From positions 310,001 to 374,000 of the forward strand of contig NW_026705415.1 in assembly GCF_029867415.1 (NCBI RefSeq): DNA of 64,000 nucleotides. Reading direction: 5' to 3'. This DNA comes from Vicia villosa (Eukaryota > Streptophyta > Magnoliopsida > Fabales > Fabaceae). Under the pieces are notes generated by a model that worked only from the letters and a program-made list of their open reading frames with translations, did not search any database and was not told the DNA's origin. The translations under genes were made by a program, and so were the position numbers. How positions within the stretch are numbered: the first letter of the stretch is position 1; each line of letters begins with the position of its first letter. Below are positions 52,839-64,000 of the stretch, piece by piece.

Positions 52839-55800
52839 CTATTTTTTCGAATGAGCGGGCAGCTCGTCAAGTTTAAAATGTTCGATGTTTTCATCGTGTT
52901 CGAGATTATGATAATACTTAAGACGTTGCCCATTTACGACAAAAGGTTTGATGGTTTCTCCTTTGATTTCTATCGCTCCACTCGGAAATATGTTAGTTAT
53001 TTCGAAAGGGCCAGACCATCTAGATCGTAACTTACCAGGAAATAATTTTAGTCTAGAATTAAATAAAAGTACGTTATCGCCTATGCTAAAATTTTTCCTA
53101 GATATACGCTTGTCGTGCCATTTTTTCGTTCTCTCTTTATAGATTTTGGCGTTTTCGTAAGCGTCTTGTCTAAGTTCTTCTAATTCGTTTATGTCTAGAA
53201 GTCGTTTCTCACCAGCGACAATGTAGTTTAGGTTTAAGTTCTTAATGGCCCAATAGGCTTTATGTTCTAACTCTACCGGGAGGTGGCATGATTTTCCATA
53301 AACGAGTTTGAATGGGGTAGTTCCTATTGGAGTTTTGAAAGCTGTTCTATAAGCCCATAAAGCTTCATTCAGCTTGGTTGACCAATCTTTTCTAGATATA
53401 GCGACAGTTTTCTCCAATATTTGTTTTATCTCGCGGTTAGATACTTCTACTTGTCCGCTTGTTTGTGGATGGTATGGTGTGGCTATTCGATGATTCACTC
53501 CATATTTTCGAAGGAGTTTCTCAAGTATTCTTGAAATGAAATGGGAACCACCATCGCTAATTACCAATCTTGGCACATCAAACCTAGGAAAGATGACGTT
53601 TTTGAAAAGTTTGATAACTACTCGTGTATCGTTTGTAGGAGAAGCAATAGCTTCTATCCATTTTGAAACGTAATCGACAGCTACAAGTATATATTGATTT
53701 CCAAACGATGACGGAAACGGTCCCATGAAGTCTATTCCCCAGACGTCAAATATTTCTACTTCTAGAATGCCTTTTTGAGGCATTTCATCACGTCTTGAAA
53801 TGTTTCCGGTTCGTTGGCATCTATCACAGCTTAATACAGCAAAATGAACGTCTTTCCACAAGTTGGGCCAGAAGAGCCCAGATTGAAGGATTTTGGCGCA
53901 GGTTCTAGATGTGCTATGGTGTCCTCCACACGGTGCAGAATGACAGTGTGTTATTATGCTTCTTATCTCTTCCTCGGGTACACAACGTCTAAAGATTCCA
54001 TCGGGGCCTCTTTTGAACAGGAGCGGGTCGTTCCAATAGTAATGTTTTAGGTCATGGAAGAATTTCTTCTTCTGTTGGTAACTTAGATCAGGAGGAAGCA
54101 CACCAGCAGCTAGGTAGTTTACGAAATCTGCATACCAAGGTGTGTCAGATCGGGCTAAAGCTATTTCTGCTAATTTGTTGGTTTCAGAGTTTGGACGGTA
54201 TGGTTCGAATTCATTGGCTTCTAACTGAGCGATGAGTCTTTCATAAGGGAAATCATCGTCAATTGGTACTTCTTCAGGTTTCAGATTTTCCAATCGAGAG
54301 AGGTGATCTGCTACGATATTTTCAGTGCCCTTTTTATCTTTAATTTCCAGGTCGAACTCTTGTAGTAACAAGATCCATCTCAAAAGTCTTGGTTTGGCGT
54401 CCTTTTTGGTTAGGAGGTACCTAATGGCGGCGTGGTCAGTGTATATGATTATTTTGGCTCCTACCAGGTAAGAACGGAACTTGTCTAATGCAAATACGAC
54501 AGCTAATAATTCTTTTTCTGTCGTGGCATAATTCATCTGAGCTTCGTCTAGGGTTCTACTCGCATAGTATATGACATGTAGTTTCTTATCTTTTCTTTGC
54601 CCTAGAACGGCTCCTACAGCATAATCGCTTGCGTCACACATTATTTCGAAAGGTTCATTCCAGTCGGGAGGTTGCATAATTGGCGCAGAGATTAATGCTC
54701 GTTTAAGCGTTTGAAAAGCTTCAGTGCATTTATCGGTGAAAATAAATTCGGCGTCTTTCATAAGTAATTCGGTTAAAGGTTTTGTTATTTTAGAGAAATC
54801 CTTAATGAAGCGTCGGTAAAAACCAGCGTGTCCTAGAAAACTTCTTATTTCTCTAACGGTTTTGGGAGGTTGAAGGTTCTCGATAATTTCAATTTTTGCT
54901 TTATCAACTTCGATCCCTCTATCAGACACGATGTGTCCCAGTACAATTCCTTGTCGGACCATGAAATGGCATTTTTCCCAATTAAGGACTAGGTTTACGC
55001 TTACGCATCGTTTGAGTACCATTTCTAGGTTTTCTAAACATGTTTCAAAACTTCCCCCACAGACAGAGAAGTCGTCCATAAAGACCTCCATTATTCTATC
55101 TAGGAAGTCGGCAAATATTGCCATCATACATCTTTGGAAGGTCGCGGGTGCATTGCAGAGCCCAAAAGGAATTCGTCTATAGGCGAATGTACCATAAGGA
55201 CATGTAAATGTGGTCTTATCTTGGTCGTCAGGGTGAATAGGAATTTGGAAAAATCCGGAGTATCCATCCAGATAACAGAAATGTGAGTGTTTAGCTAGGC
55301 ATTCGAGCATTTGATCTATGAAAGGTAAAGGGAAATGGTCTTTTCGGGTAGCTTTGTTTAGCTTCCTATAGTCAATGCACATTCTCCATCCAGTTTGGGT
55401 TCGTTGTGCTACAGATTCTCCTTTTGCGTTAGTGATTACAGTAACTCCTCCTTTCTTTGGTACGACATGAACAGGACTAACCCATTTACTATCGGATATA
55501 GGGTATATTATTCCAGCTTCTAGCAGTTTTTGGATTTCCTTTTTAACCACATCGCTCATAATAGGATTTATTCGCCTTTGATGTTCTCTAGAGGTTTTAC
55601 AATCGTCTTCGAGCATAATGCGGTGCATACAGAGGGAAGGACTTATTCCTTTCAAATCTGATATGTTATATCCTAAAGCGGTTGGGTATTTTCTCAGGAC
55701 AGTAAGTAATTTTACAGTCTCGGTTTGTCCTAGGTTGGCATTTACTATAACTGGTTTGTTTAGTTCTTCGTCTAGGAATTCGTATCTAAGATCGGTAGGC

Positions 55801-58331
55801 AATGTTTTCAGTTCTATAGCAGGCTTCTTCGGCCCAGGTATAGGATCAGGAGTTAAAGCTAGACATTCACTCAGATGGTTATCATGATATTCCCCACGCC
55901 AGTTGTCATCTTCAAAGATTGGCGGTATAGGAATTTTTAGGATCTCGGTTTCCTTATTTGGTTCGGATTTTATTTCCTTAACACACTCGTCGATTATGTC
56001 GGCAGAGCAGCATGTGTCAACTATAGAGGGTGCTTTTAGGAATTGGGAAAGTATAAATTCTATTTTCTCTTCTCCTACTTCGAAAGTAAGCTTTCCTCAC
56101 TTGACATCTATAATTGCACCAGCGGTTGCTAAAAATGGTCTTCCTAGTATGATCGGGATGTTAGAATCTTCTTGGATATCCATAATGATGAAGTCAGTTG
56201 GGATGTAGAATTGACCTACACGAACAGGGATATTTTCTAACATTCCTACAGGGTATTTGACTGAACGGTCAGCTAGTTGAAGAGACATTCTCGTTGCTTT
56301 AAGCTCACCTAGATTGAGTTTCTTACAGATCGAAAGAGGCATCAAACTGACACTGGCTCCTAAATCGCACAGGGCTTTCTCTATGATGGTTTTTCCTATT
56401 ACGCAGGGTATAGAGAAACTACCAGGATCTTTCAGTTTTGGAGGCATGTTATTTTGGATGATAGCGCTACATTCAGCTGTAAGCGTTATAGTTTCATTAT
56501 CCTCGAGTTTCTTTTTGTTTGATAGGATTTCTTTTAAGAACTTAGCGTACGAAGGCATCTCAGTTATGGCTTTTGTGAATGGTATGGTTATGTTTAATTG
56601 CTTCAGAAGTTCTACAAATCTTTTAAATTGCGCTTCGGTTTTTGATTTAGCTAATCTCTGAGGGTAAGGAATTGGTGGCTTATAAGGTGGTGGTGGAACG
56701 TAAGGTTTCTCTTTTTCAGGTTCCACTTCGTTATTGCTCTCATCAGTCTTAGCAGTTTGTTCGTTAGTTGTTTTCTTTTGGGTTTCCTTTGGCTCTTGTT
56801 GTGACATGGGTACGTTTTGAGTTCTAGGATCAATGGGTCCATCGTAATTCGTTCCACTTCGTAGTGTTATCGCGTTCGCATGTCCTTTAGGATTGGGTTG
56901 AGGTTGAGCAGGAAACGTGCCAGCAGGGGCAGCAGTAGGTGCTTGTTGTTGAGCTACTTGTGAGATTTGAGTTTCTAACATTTTGTTATGCGTAGCTAAG
57001 GCATCTACTTTGTTCGATAGTTGTTTTAGTTGCTCGCTATTGTGGATGTTTTGATTTAGGAAGTCCTTATTGGTTTGTTGTTGGGAAGCTATAAAGTTCT
57101 TCATCATGATTTCTAGATTTGACTTCCTAGGTGTGTTTTGAGCAGCTACAGGCGCTTTTTGGTAGCCAGGTGGTACAGCAGGTGCTTGTCCAGGCGCGTA
57201 CAACGCGTTGTTGTTTTTATAAGAAAAGTTCGGATGGTTTTTCCATCCAGGGTTGTACGTGTTAGAATAAGGGTTTCCTTGAGCATAGTTTACTTGATCA
57301 GATGGGATTCCAGTCAAGAGTTGGCATTCAGCAACTGCATGTCCAGTCAATCCACAAATCTCGCAGTTAGGTGTTACAGCAGCAGCGGTGGCTGAAGGAG
57401 TGATGGTTAAGTTCTCGATCTTCTAAGTTAAAGCGTCTACTTTAGCGTTAACGCGGTCTATACCACTTACTTCGTACATTCCTCCTTTGGTTTGGGTTTT
57501 CTCTAGAGCAGCTCGTTCTCCACCCCATTGGTAATGGTTTTGTGCCATGTTCTCTATGAGTTTGTATGCTTCATCATGGGGTTTGTCCATTAATGCTCCG
57601 CCAGCAGCGGCATCTATAGTCATTTTAGTGTTATATAAGAGACCACCATAGAAAGTATGGATGATCAGCCATGGTTCGAGTCCATGATGAGGGCATATTC
57701 TAAGCATGTCCTTGTAACGTTCCCAAGCTTCGAAGAGTGATTCGTTATCTTTCTGGGTAAATCCGTTGATTTGACCTCTAAGCATAGCAGTTTTGCTAGG
57801 CGGAAATTATCTCGCTAAGAATACTCTCTTCAATTCGTCCCATGTAGTTATGGAATTAGAAGGCAGGGATTGAAGCCACGCTCTAGCTCTATCTCTCAAG
57901 GAGAAAGGGAAAAGGCGTAATCGAATAGCTTCGGAACTAACATTGTTGGCTTTGACAGTGTCGGCGTATTGCACGAACACAGATAAATGAAGGTTAGGGT
58001 CGTCTACAGGGCTTCCAGAGAATTGATTCTGTTGAACAGCTTGGACCAACGAAGGTTTCAGTTCGAAATTGTTTGCCTCAATCGCAGGAGGTGCGATACT
58101 TGAATGCGGTTCAGCGCGCGAAGGAGCGGCATAGTCTCTAAGATGACGAATAGCAGCCATCTCTAACTTCGGGGTGATTTGATTAATTTGATCAGTAAAA
58201 ATCAATTCCTGATTAATCGGAATTGGTGCTACTTCGGGAAGATTGCGAGCTCGACGTTTGACGTTAATGAAACGTTCGATCTCGTTAATTCGTTGTATTA
58301 AATCTCCTCCTTGTGAACGAGTATTTGGCAT
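52839..58331 (-). pseudogene. gag-pro-pol of Cyclops-like element, three in-frame stops
   Basis: One frame of about 1830 codons starts at ATG 58331. It is interrupted by TAA at 57807-57809, TAG at 57423-57425 and TGA at 56097-56099; there is no frameshift. Gag has a CX2CX4HX4C knuckle (CEICGLTGHAVAEC, 57324-57365). The protease has DLGAS near 56350. The 987 codons of 52839-55802 are unbroken: RT with LDGYSGF and FMDD (241-244 of this stretch), RNase H with D390, E431, D456 and D499, and integrase with a zinc region (H621-C662), core residues D691, D750 and E786 (D-X35-E) and a WSGPF end. The lineage is Athila. The stops would prevent a full polyprotein, so this copy is likely defective in cis. 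Confidence 0.93.
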
Positions 58332-58408
58332 ACAATCGTTCAGAAAGAAAGGGAAGAATTGTCCTAGTCTCTACGGTGTAACAGTGAGTTACGATATCGA
58401 CTTAAATA
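58332..58408 (-). other. short leader of Cyclops-like element
   Basis: Only about 77 bases separate the PBS from the gag ATG, a much shorter leader than in the Ogre-like elements. Confidence 0.8.
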
Positions 58409-58427
58409 GTCCCCGGCAACGGCGCCA
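58409..58427 (-). other. primer-binding site, tRNA-Asp type
   Basis: The plus strand reads GTCCCCGGCAACGGCGCCA. From CCCCGG on it equals the 3' end of plant tRNA-Asp(GUC) including CCA, as I recall it, so the minus strand is the exact complement. It lies six bases from the LTR. This PBS type is typical of Athila-lineage elements. Confidence 0.9.
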
Positions 58428-58433
58428 AAAACT

Positions 58434-60148
58434 TGATCGCGACTTTACGTGTCTATAAATCTGATAACTGCAAGTGCACAGTCGTGTCGTGTAGTTTTAA
58501 AAGATATCGAATCCACAGGGACTATGAATCGATATACCGTTATCTAAGGTTACTATGTAAAGCTAGGGCTACTAAAATTTCGATTGTTCCTAAGGGAAAG
58601 TGAGTGAAAAATTAAGAATATAATAAAAGACAGATATCAATATGTATTTCGTTTAACTTAAGGTGATCCGAAGGTCCATTGGCTTTTGCATAATTTAATT
58701 AAAAATCTTTACTAATTCAATTGATTAAAAATCCGCGTCTCAAACTTTCGCTCTGTTGATTTAGATCACTGTCCTAATCCTAATGTACGCTTTCGCCATC
58801 CCATTAGATTTTAGAAAAGCTTTTTGGAAACAACGTAATTAATAAAATGCCCGTTTTATGAAGTTGTTATCTATTTAAATCTCCTAATCTCAAACTTTCG
58901 CTCTGTTGACTCGGAACATGCTAATATCCTTAACGTACGCTTTCGCCATCCCGTTCGGGTGTAAAAACAATTTTTGAAAATAAATAAGTTCTAATTAGTT
59001 TTAATACACTTTCTCCATCCTTAAAACTAATATCCTATGTCTACTATCCAGTTAAAGATCTCAAACTTTCGCTCTATTGATTTTAACCTTTGACCGTCTT
59101 AACCCCTCAAACTTTCGCTCTATTGGTTTTAAGACTTACTAATTAAATTAGACATACAAACCAAAAACAAGTGACATTTAATAAAACATAATTAAGCCAA
59201 TTTATTTCGGATCCCTACGGTTAAATTACTTTACATACCGACATCTAAATAAATTAGCCAGACATATTAATATGGTTAAACATGCATAAATAAATTCGGT
59301 TCATAATAATAGGCATATTAAATGGCATACAATATATCATGCAATGAATATAAATAAAGGCGGTAAATAAAAAACCTGAATTAAATAAATGGTAATTGGA
59401 TCTTCGAGTACTGAACTTCTACCACAGGTTGGCTGGATCGTTCTTCGGAATTTAAACGGACAGAAAAAAAATAAACAAGGAAATAAAGGCGATAAATCTA
59501 ACGTAAGGCTAGATCTATAAAAAGTTTACAACAATTTCCAGTGTAGAAATCGTTGTGAGAAAATATGTGTTTGAATGAAAGCAGAATAAAGAAATACGGT
59601 TCGCGGTACAATTTTGGCAGCACTTCGTTGGCAGGAAATCGGACTCTTTGGAAGTGAGGTAGCAGGTTCTATTTATAGGAGAGGTTTTGCTGTGACGTTG
59701 CGTGAAAAGAGGAGACTTTGCAGACTGGGTGTGGAGACGTGCGTCTCCGATTCTTCAGGAAGACTGGATGCAGGACTTGAGACGTGCGTCTCAAGTGGAG
59801 AAAATCTAGGAGCAGTTGGAGACGGGCGTCTCCTCTTGGTGACGTGGCAGAAGAACGTTGGTGACGCGCCTTTGGTTCCATGGTGGGCTGGACTGTCTCT
59901 TTTGGGCCTTTTGGGTCCTAATTGCACCCCTCTTTCACTTCAGCATTCCTTTTTCATCTTTTAGGCATAAATATTGGTCATTTAAGCTCCATTTTCTTTC
60001 CTTTTCGCAAATAGTCGTAATTAGAGTGTAAAACCTGAAACAAAGCAAATACTCGCGTAATATCATAATAAATTAACATAATAAACGGAAAATGCTATAA
60101 ATATCTATGGATTTTAAGCTAAATATACGATATAAAATCGTGTTATCA
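58434..60148 (-). mobile_element. 5' LTR of Cyclops-like element
   Basis: A 1715-bp LTR colinear with 46134-47882 at offset 12300, apart from about 18 substitutions and a 34-bp deletion near 59862 that removes the palindrome nearest the LTR start. It keeps three palindromes (59733-59748, 59776-59795 and 59818-59833) and the TATA box at 59670-59677. This is the LTR that would drive element transcription. Confidence 0.95.
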
Positions 60149-60153
60149 GCAAA
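60149..60153. repeat. target-site duplication of Cyclops-like element (GCAAA), right copy
   Basis: Perfect match to 46129-46133. Confidence 0.95.
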
Positions 60154-60985
60154 CAAATATCACACAAACGAGCTCCGCTCGTAAAGCAAACAAACCAACG
60201 GCACTGGCCGAATGGTATAAAAACGGTCCCGCCATAGCCAAGGGGAGCAACTCAACCCAAGTCAACCAAGCATTAGACCTCGCGAAAATGATCGGGCCAT
60301 AGACAAGAGGGGCGAGTCCCTCTCAGCAACCAAGCCGTCACGGATCATAAAGGAAAACGCTGCATGCGTACACCGAGCATCAACGTCAAGCGACACGATC
60401 TATAGGAAGTGCGGGAGTCCGGCTACATGAACCCTTTTCCTGACATACTCGATAACAAGATCTTGTGCAAGTTCGGAAGCGAGCAACGCGTAGCGTGCGC
60501 ATACCGAACGGACTCGATGAGACTAGGCGGGGTTAATTGCAAACCCTTTCCGCGTGCCTTCCAAGAGGAATTAACGGAGTGCCATATAGGACTTATTACA
60601 CCGTGACTCGCTGCCGCAAAGCACAATTAAACACACCAACAAAAACAGAGCCTCTTTCGAGGGCTTGGCCAAATGAATGTCTAGGTCCTACTTCGCATGT
60701 TATAGGATGATGCGAAAAGCGGTAAAAGGGACCAGGAGACAATACCAAACGGATAGAAAATCCGCAATGAGCTAGCAAGCGTAAGTAGAGAAGTTCGGAA
60801 TACTCCGCGTAAGCCATCATCAAGCAAAGCAAGTCAGAAAGCGTCGTCGTGAAAATAAATCACGAGCGACATGTGGTACACGTCGATCATAACCACATGA
60901 GCAACCTGCAAGATAAACAATCCAGACAATACAAAAGTATACATCTCAAACGAATGAGAGATCAGATGAATCGATCGGAAATACG

Positions 60986-61077
60986 TTCGTGTCCCACAAA
61001 TAAAGTGGAACACGATGCAAATCAAGTGGCATCGGAAGCGAATTCGTGTCCCACAAATAAAGTGGAACACGAAGCAA
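60986..61077. repeat. 35-bp direct repeat with internal dyad, two copies
   Basis: TTCGTGTCCCACAAATAAAG followed by TGGAACACGA occurs at 60986 and again at 61043, 57 bases apart. Each copy pairs CGTGTCCCAC with GTGGAACACG (one mismatch) around AAATAAA, so it could form a hairpin. Confidence 0.75.
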
Positions 61078-61779
61078 TCAAATCACAATCGAACTCTCTC
61101 AAAGTACCTCGCACATCTCAGCAAACAAATCAGTAATAACAAGGAGGCACGCACCCGCCATAGAAAATGATAGAATTTAAATTCTAAGTAAATTCTAAAA
61201 CAAAATCTAACAAGATTAAATTGTTTTTTTTATGGCATTTTCATCTAGAAATTAGAATAAAACTATGTAACAAAGCATCAAATTCTAACAAGAAAATATT
61301 ACATGTTTTTTATTCATTTTTTTTTCATGCAAAAGTCTAACAAAACTCAATGATTCTATATTCTATTATCATGTCAAAATCTAACAAAAATGTCAATGAT
61401 TTTATATTTTGTTATACTAAAAAAACTACTTGAAACAAACTAGTAAAAAAACAAATACTTGAAACAAACTAGTAAAAAAACAAATCTAATGTAGAAAAAT
61501 ATGTACACAGGGGGTCTATGTTGAAAATCACGGTGTAAACAGAACATAGGGCGCAAGGCCCAGACTGATGGCCCAAACAAAGTTTTTCTTGTTTCAATAT
61601 CTCCTCATGCCAAAAAAAAGGTGTGGAATGGGCTCACAGTGGGGTGTGCTAGCAGCAATTCGTGAGCGAAGGCCCATGGTCTTATGTTCTTGCATTATTC
61701 AGATTTTATAATTTCAAATTTTTACCTAATTATCCATTAAACATCCTTTATCTCCAATTAAATTTCAATTAACATAAAG

Positions 61780-62460
61780 ACAAAATTAAAATAGAGAAAG
61801 GGATTAGGGTTTTCTACGTGAAAGTTCTTCTCCTTCCCTCCTACGAATTCGCGGCGACGGATAACTCCGGTCTCTTTTCCGATTAACATTCCGGCCACTC
61901 CCTCCATTCTGATCTCGTCTCCTTCTCTGACGACCGCGCCGTGACCACCACAACTCAATCAACTCTCAATCTCTCATTAACCTCTTCGACTTTGTGTTCT
62001 TCTTCTTCTTCTTCTTCTTCTTCTTTTCACTCAAGATTCGTGAGGATGATGAGGACCGTTGTTCTTGCGCTGAGTCGAAGATGAATCAATGAAGTTGTGT
62101 TATGATGCGAATGAAGATTCAATGATGATTTGCGTTCTTGTTGTTGCTTGTTTATGAATCTTTATGTGATATTGTTGTTGTTTGCAGGTTGACGTCTTGT
62201 AGCGTTTTGCTGCGTGAACATGGATTGAAGGCGAACGATGAACGAAGAAGATTGTTCTGGTTTTTGTTAGATTTTTGAGAAGCGAGATCGATTAACTTCA
62301 CAACGTTTTTTGATGATTCGTGAAGATCAACTTCGGCGAGAGCGCGAAGAGAAGGTTCCGAATTATGGTTGATTGAGGAATCGAAGAAACTGAAGATTCT
62401 TTCTGTGAATATTCTCTGATTTTCTTGCAGGTTATCTATGATGAAGAACGTGACGAGTCG
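61780..62460 (+). other. gene-like (possibly captured) segment inside X LTR
   Basis: On the plus strand, opposite to the element, the sequence looks like a plant 5' UTR and first exon: ATTAGGGTTTTCTACGTG, a C-rich stretch (61850-61990), a CTT microsatellite (about 62000-62028), and acceptor-like TTGTTTGCAG (about 62188) and TTTCTTGCAG (about 62431). No conserved protein is recognised. It may be transduced host sequence or ordinary LTR composition. Confidence 0.3.
62000..62028. repeat. (CTT)n microsatellite
   Basis: About nine uninterrupted TTC/CTT units in the LTR of element X. Confidence 0.9.
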
Positions 62461-63731
62461 AAGATTATTTTTGATTGAGATTTCTTGAAGATTATTTAGA
62501 ATTGAGATGGAAGGTAATGAAGAACGATAGAAGAAGATTCAATGGAGATGATGTTGGAGGCTTTTTTGAAATCTCAATTCTGTTACGATTAGAGATGATG
62601 AAGATTGAAGAGATTAAGGATTGTTCGTTTTGGTGACTCAATTCATGGAGATTGAAACGATGATGATTATTGCTGTGAGAGAAGGTTGTTACGATCGAAA
62701 AATGAAGAGAGATTGAAGAGGTTTGAAGAAGATTTCAGTTAAAGGCGTGATGATCGAGAGAGAAAGATTGAAAGGTTGGGGATGATTCCGAGAATTCTGA
62801 ACTCAAAAGTTTGTTACCTTTTTTTCCTTTTTCTGTTACGTGAATCTCTATTTGATAATCTCCTCCTCTTTTTTCCTGTTAGAGATTGTTATTGTGCTTC
62901 TGTTTTGTTGATTCTTGATGAAGTTGTGTCCATTGAAGATGGAGGTTGGTGAAGGAGTTTACGTGGATGAACCGATTTCTAGTTCTAGTTCTCCCGGCGC
63001 AGCTTGGTGTGATGGCGGTTTTGCAACAAGGTCAGCTTATGTGAATTTTCCCTGGCTTGGAGAACATGGAAACTGGTTTTTTTTGTAATCCAAATTTTTT
63101 TGAGATAGACTTTGGTATAGTTGTAATGGGCTTTTGAATTTTTGTAATGAATATTGTTTTTTTGTAATATTGGTTTTTTTATTGAATGGACTTGTAATGT
63201 TGTAATGGATTTTGGAACGGTAGAATTTTGTAGGAATCATGATACGAATTTAAATGAACTTGAAAAATGGTTGTGGTTACTTTATTGTTCTTGTATATTG
63301 TATTACAAGCAAACCACAATGAATGAATCTTCTATCTCTGCATATTCTAAAGAACCTCGATCCGATCTTTGAATTATAATGAACCCGAAGCATCACTTCA
63401 TCGAAATCCTAACTCAAACAATGAACCAAATTACTTGCATTAAAAGCGACAAACAAAAGCTTTGATCACCACTTCACTTCTTTATGCCCTGATTCACATT
63501 CGAACTTCAATCCATCATAACAATAATGCCTTAAAGAAATCTTGAAGAAGCTAAGAATTGAAACACATAAGAACGTCTCGACATGAAACCCAATGAATCT
63601 CTGTCGAATTAACGATTGCAAACACCATGTATAGGAAGCTCTTTATTATTTTTCTTGATTTTCGAACGACGAAATAAATGCCATCCATAACTTATAGCTC
63701 AAATAAAGAAGGCAAATTTTGGGGTGCAACA

Positions 63732-64000
63732 CTAACCTCAGTTAGACTTGAACAAAATGACGTATTTGTGTGACGACTCCAGAAAGAAGAAACCAGCCGA
63801 AGGGGGATCTTAACAATATTGCTAACCTCAGTTAGACTTCAAAAAGAGACACAGCCGAAGGGTGACTCAATAAGGATGAAACCAGCCGAAGGGGAATCCG
63901 ATCCTAATTTGCTAACCTCAGTTAGACTTCAAAAAGAGACACAGCCGAAGGGTGACTCGATAAAGGATGAAACCAGCCGAAGGGGAATCTGATCCTAATT
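63732..64000. repeat. 90-bp tandem repeat flanking element X
   Basis: GCTAACCTCAGTTAGACTTC starts near 63731, at 63821 and at 63911, a 90-bp period; the array runs off the window. Each unit has CAGCCGAAGGG twice. There is no polypurine tract next to the LTR end here, so this is sequence outside element X: its insertion target, perhaps the 3' UTR repeat of a still older Ogre-like element or a satellite. The first five bases, CTAAC, would be one copy of X's target duplication. Confidence 0.8.

Larger units (their letters stand above)
46134..60148 (-). mobile_element. Cyclops/Athila-like Ty3/gypsy element, full length
   Basis: A 14,015-bp minus-strand element with LTRs of 1749 (3') and 1715 bp (5'), a tRNA-Asp PBS, one long gag-pro-pol frame, two further ORFs in the env position and a polypurine tract. 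The LTRs show about 18 substitutions (near 1.1%) and a 34-bp gap. The pol sequence (for example [15 protein letters not shown]) and the PBS place it in the Athila lineage; Cyclops of pea is the obvious relative, inferred from lineage, not from a search. It is longer than the roughly 12 kb recalled for Cyclops, consistent with extra 3' coding sequence. Confidence 0.93.
60149..63731 (-). mobile_element. 5' LTR of element X, main part
   Basis: With 45534-46133 it makes an LTR of about 4.2 kb, starting TGTTGCACCCC at 63731 on the minus strand. The last 670 bases match 1-671. The stretch 61160-61530 is AT-rich with repeated AATCTAACAA motifs. The stretch 61780-63050 looks gene-like on the plus strand. 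Short open frames in 60149-61160 show no domain. Confidence 0.75.

Noticed and set aside
60409..61136. Short frames in the X LTR at 60409-60606 and 60849-61136
   Set aside because: No domain, and the second one consists partly of the duplicated hairpin motif.

Overview
The window is plant nuclear DNA made entirely of nested LTR retrotransposons. I see no host gene, rRNA, intact tRNA gene or bacterial feature. Two kinds of Ty3/gypsy element are present. One is Ogre/Tat-like: multi-kilobase LTRs starting TGTCATACCCCAAAA or TGTTGCACCCC, a PBS reading TGGCGACTCTGCTGGGGA, GGGGCAGC polypurine tracts and hypervariable tandem repeats before the 3' LTR. The other is an Athila/Cyclops-like element with a PBS exactly complementary to the tRNA-Asp 3' end. 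This combination points to a legume, most likely the tribe Vicieae (pea, vetch, lentil or grass pea). Genus and species cannot be read from the sequence.

Nesting, oldest to youngest. Element X (Ogre-like, minus strand) is the frame: its truncated 3' LTR is at 1-671, its internal region at 672-7462 and 45146-45533, and its 5' LTR at 45534-46133 plus 60149-63731. Array B (7463-45145, minus strand) sits in X's leader and holds three LTRs and two internal domains (LTR-internal-LTR-internal-LTR). The middle LTR is a mosaic of the two outer ones, as expected from unequal LTR-LTR recombination. A Cyclops/Athila-like element (46134-60148, minus, TSD GCAAA) is inserted in X's 5' LTR. Element A (10162-24485, plus, TSD CTAAT) is inserted in the left LTR of array B; its two 3772-bp LTRs differ at three positions by eye, so it is very young. 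LTR divergence agrees with the nesting: about 2.8% for X, roughly 1-1.5% for B, about 1.1% for Cyclops and 0.08% for A.

Coding content. Element A carries two intact ORFs and no pol: a 486-aa protein of DUF7745/plant-mobile-domain type with a C-terminal coiled coil, and a gag-like protein of about 395 aa with a triplicated zinc-finger module. It is therefore non-autonomous and would need protease, RT and integrase in trans. Array B carries decayed homologues of the same two ORFs. The Cyclops-like element has a gag-pro-pol frame broken by three in-frame stops, although the RT-RNaseH-integrase stretch is unbroken. Downstream of pol it has two intact ORFs (462 and 453 aa) that are diverged paralogues of each other.

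Most interesting signals: (i) a 16-bp palindrome family, GGAGACG-NG-CGTCTCC, clustered upstream of the LTR TATA box and again upstream of a TATA-like box before the last ORF, suggesting a second, internal promoter; (ii) the duplicated accessory ORFs; (iii) the chimeric middle LTR of array B; (iv) copy-number change of the gag zinc module between element A and array B; (v) three-monomer higher-order repeats in the 3' UTRs.
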